Below are positions 62,861 to 64,000 of a stretch of DNA of 64,000 nucleotides, piece after piece. A program made the position numbers and the translations under genes. Under the pieces are notes generated by a model. That model ran no database searches and was not told where the DNA came from. It saw nothing but the letters and a program-made list of their open reading frames with translations. This stretch comes from an uncultured Pelagibacteraceae bacterium (GTDB lineage: Bacteria > Pseudomonadota > Alphaproteobacteria > Pelagibacterales > Pelagibacteraceae), in contig CACBQF010000003.1 in assembly GCA_902541315.1 (NCBI GenBank), forward strand, positions 50,483-114,482, in the 5' to 3' direction. Numbering within the stretch: the first letter of the stretch is position 1; each line of letters starts with the position of its first letter.

Positions 62861-64000
62861 TTAAACCTTTTCAAAAATAAGTGCAGCATTGGTTCCACCA
62901 AAACCAAAACTGTTTGACATGACCGCATTTAAAGAAACATTTTTCTCTGATTTTGCAACAATTGGAAATTTTTTAGCTTCCTCGTCTATTTCTTTGATAT
63001 TAGCTGAACCAGCAATAAAATCATTTTTCATCATAATTAGACAATATATCGCCTCGTGCACCGACGCCGCTCCTAAAGGATGACCTGATAAAGATTTTGT
63101 TGAGCTTATTTTCGGAATTTGTTCACCAAAAGTCTCTTTTACAGCGTTTAATTCTGTTATGTCTCCAACTGGAGTAGATGTTCCATGGGTATTAATATAA
63201 TCAATTTTATTTTTTGCTGTTGCCATTGCCATCTTCATACACCTTACAGCTCCTTCGCCAGATGGTGCTACCATATCATAACCATCTGAGGTTGCTCCAT
63301 ACCCAGTAAGTTCAGCATATATTTTAGCACCTCTTGCTTTAGCATGTTCATATTCTTCGAGCACCAATACTCCACCCCCACCAGCAATAACGAAACCATC
63401 TCTTGTTTTATCATAGGCTCTTGAAGCAGTTTCAGGTGTATCATTATATTTTGAGGACAAAGCAGTCATCGCATCAAACATAGCTGTCATGGCCCAATGA
63501 ATTTCCTCGCTCCCACCAGCGAAGACAATATTTTGTTTACCCATTTGAATTAACTCCATGGAGTTTCCTATACAATGCCCACTAGTTGCACATGCTGAAC
63601 TCATTGTATAATTAGTACCCTTTATCTTAAATGGAACAGCCAAGGTTGCTGAAGCAGTGCTTGCCATTGTTCTTGGAACAATAAATGGTCCCATAAGTTT
63701 TGGAGTTTTAGCTCTAGTTTTATCTGCAGCTAAAATCACATTTTCAATCGATGGGCCACCTGAGCCCATTACTATCCCTGTCATAAAATTACTTACCTCT
63801 TTCTCCTCAAGCCCAGAGTCTTCGATAGCTTCTTTCATTGCAATATAATTATATGCTGAGCCTGATCCCATAAATCTTATTGTTTTTCTATCAATAAAAT
63901 TCTCAAGTTTTATATTTGGTTTACCGTGAATATGACTTTTTAGATTATGTTCTTTATACTCTGGACTAAAAGATATTCCAGACTTTGAGTTTAAGAGAGA
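62861..64000 (-). CDS. fabB: 3-oxoacyl-ACP synthase (FabB-like), N-terminus cut by window edge
   Basis: Active-site [38 protein letters not shown]; frame remains open from 63871 to window end (...[34 protein letters not shown]). Confidence 0.95.
   Translation of the reverse strand, partial: SLLNSKSGISFSPEYKEHNLKSHIHGKPNIKLENFIDRKTIRFMGSGSAYNYIAMKEAIEDSGLEEKEVSNFMTGIVMGSGGPSIENVILAADKTRAKTPKLMGPFIVPRTMASTASATLAVPFKIKGTNYTMSSACATSGHCIGNSMELIQMGKQNIVFAGGSEEIHWAMTAMFDAMTALSSKYNDTPETASRAYDKTRDGFVIAGGGGVLVLEEYEHAKARGAKIYAELTGYGATSDGYDMVAPSGEGAVRCMKMAMATAKNKIDYINTHGTSTPVGDITELNAVKETFGEQIPKISSTKSLSGHPLGAASVHEAIYCLIMMKNDFIAGSANIKEIDEEAKKFPIVAKSEKNVSLNAVMSNSFGFGGTNAALIFEKV

Noticed and set aside
1-64000. 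CRISPR arrays, tRNA/rRNA genes, riboswitches, prophage or IS elements
   Set aside because: No regular spaced repeats, cloverleaf-like sequences, transposase or phage proteins seen; a computational scan (tRNAscan, Infernal) would be needed to exclude small RNAs.

Overview
AT-rich, gene-dense alphaproteobacterial chromosome segment. Lys/Asn/Ile-rich proteins, tiny or overlapping intergenic spaces and gene content resemble SAR11/Pelagibacterales (inference from style and synteny, no search run). About 69 protein genes are supportable, nearly all core housekeeping: his genes, hslVU, a secB-dnaQ-coaE-aroE-maf-ppsR block, hemE-hemH-hemJ-rho, mnmE-mnmG-rsmG-parA-parB, leuS, a porin, dnaJ/dnaK/grpE, maeB, murJ, fur-miaB-phoH-ybeY-lnt-metK, nusA-infB-rbfA-rpsO-pnp, fabI/fabB. 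I saw no convincing tRNA, rRNA, CRISPR array, prophage or transposon. The most interesting signals are non-genic or very small: (1) the ppsR/hemE intergenic gap looks like the chromosomal replication origin, with a near-perfect parS inside the start of rsmG about 9 kb away; (2) an uncalled 40-aa ORF after the wHTH regulator aligns without gaps to the core of the ribosome-rescue factor ArfA; (3) hslV and dnaK each have a sigma32-type promoter abutting the start codon, predicting leaderless or near-leaderless heat-shock mRNAs; (4) an intrinsic terminator sits directly in front of nusA (candidate attenuator); (5) a repetitive multi-ATG tract precedes pnp; (6) there are antisense-overlapping gene starts and a terminator that doubles as coding sequence. 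Accessory genes (sulfotransferase, OGT-like TPR glycosyltransferase, a DPM1-like/membrane-protein pair) interrupt otherwise conserved blocks. I did not find an obviously new multi-gene defence or mobile system.
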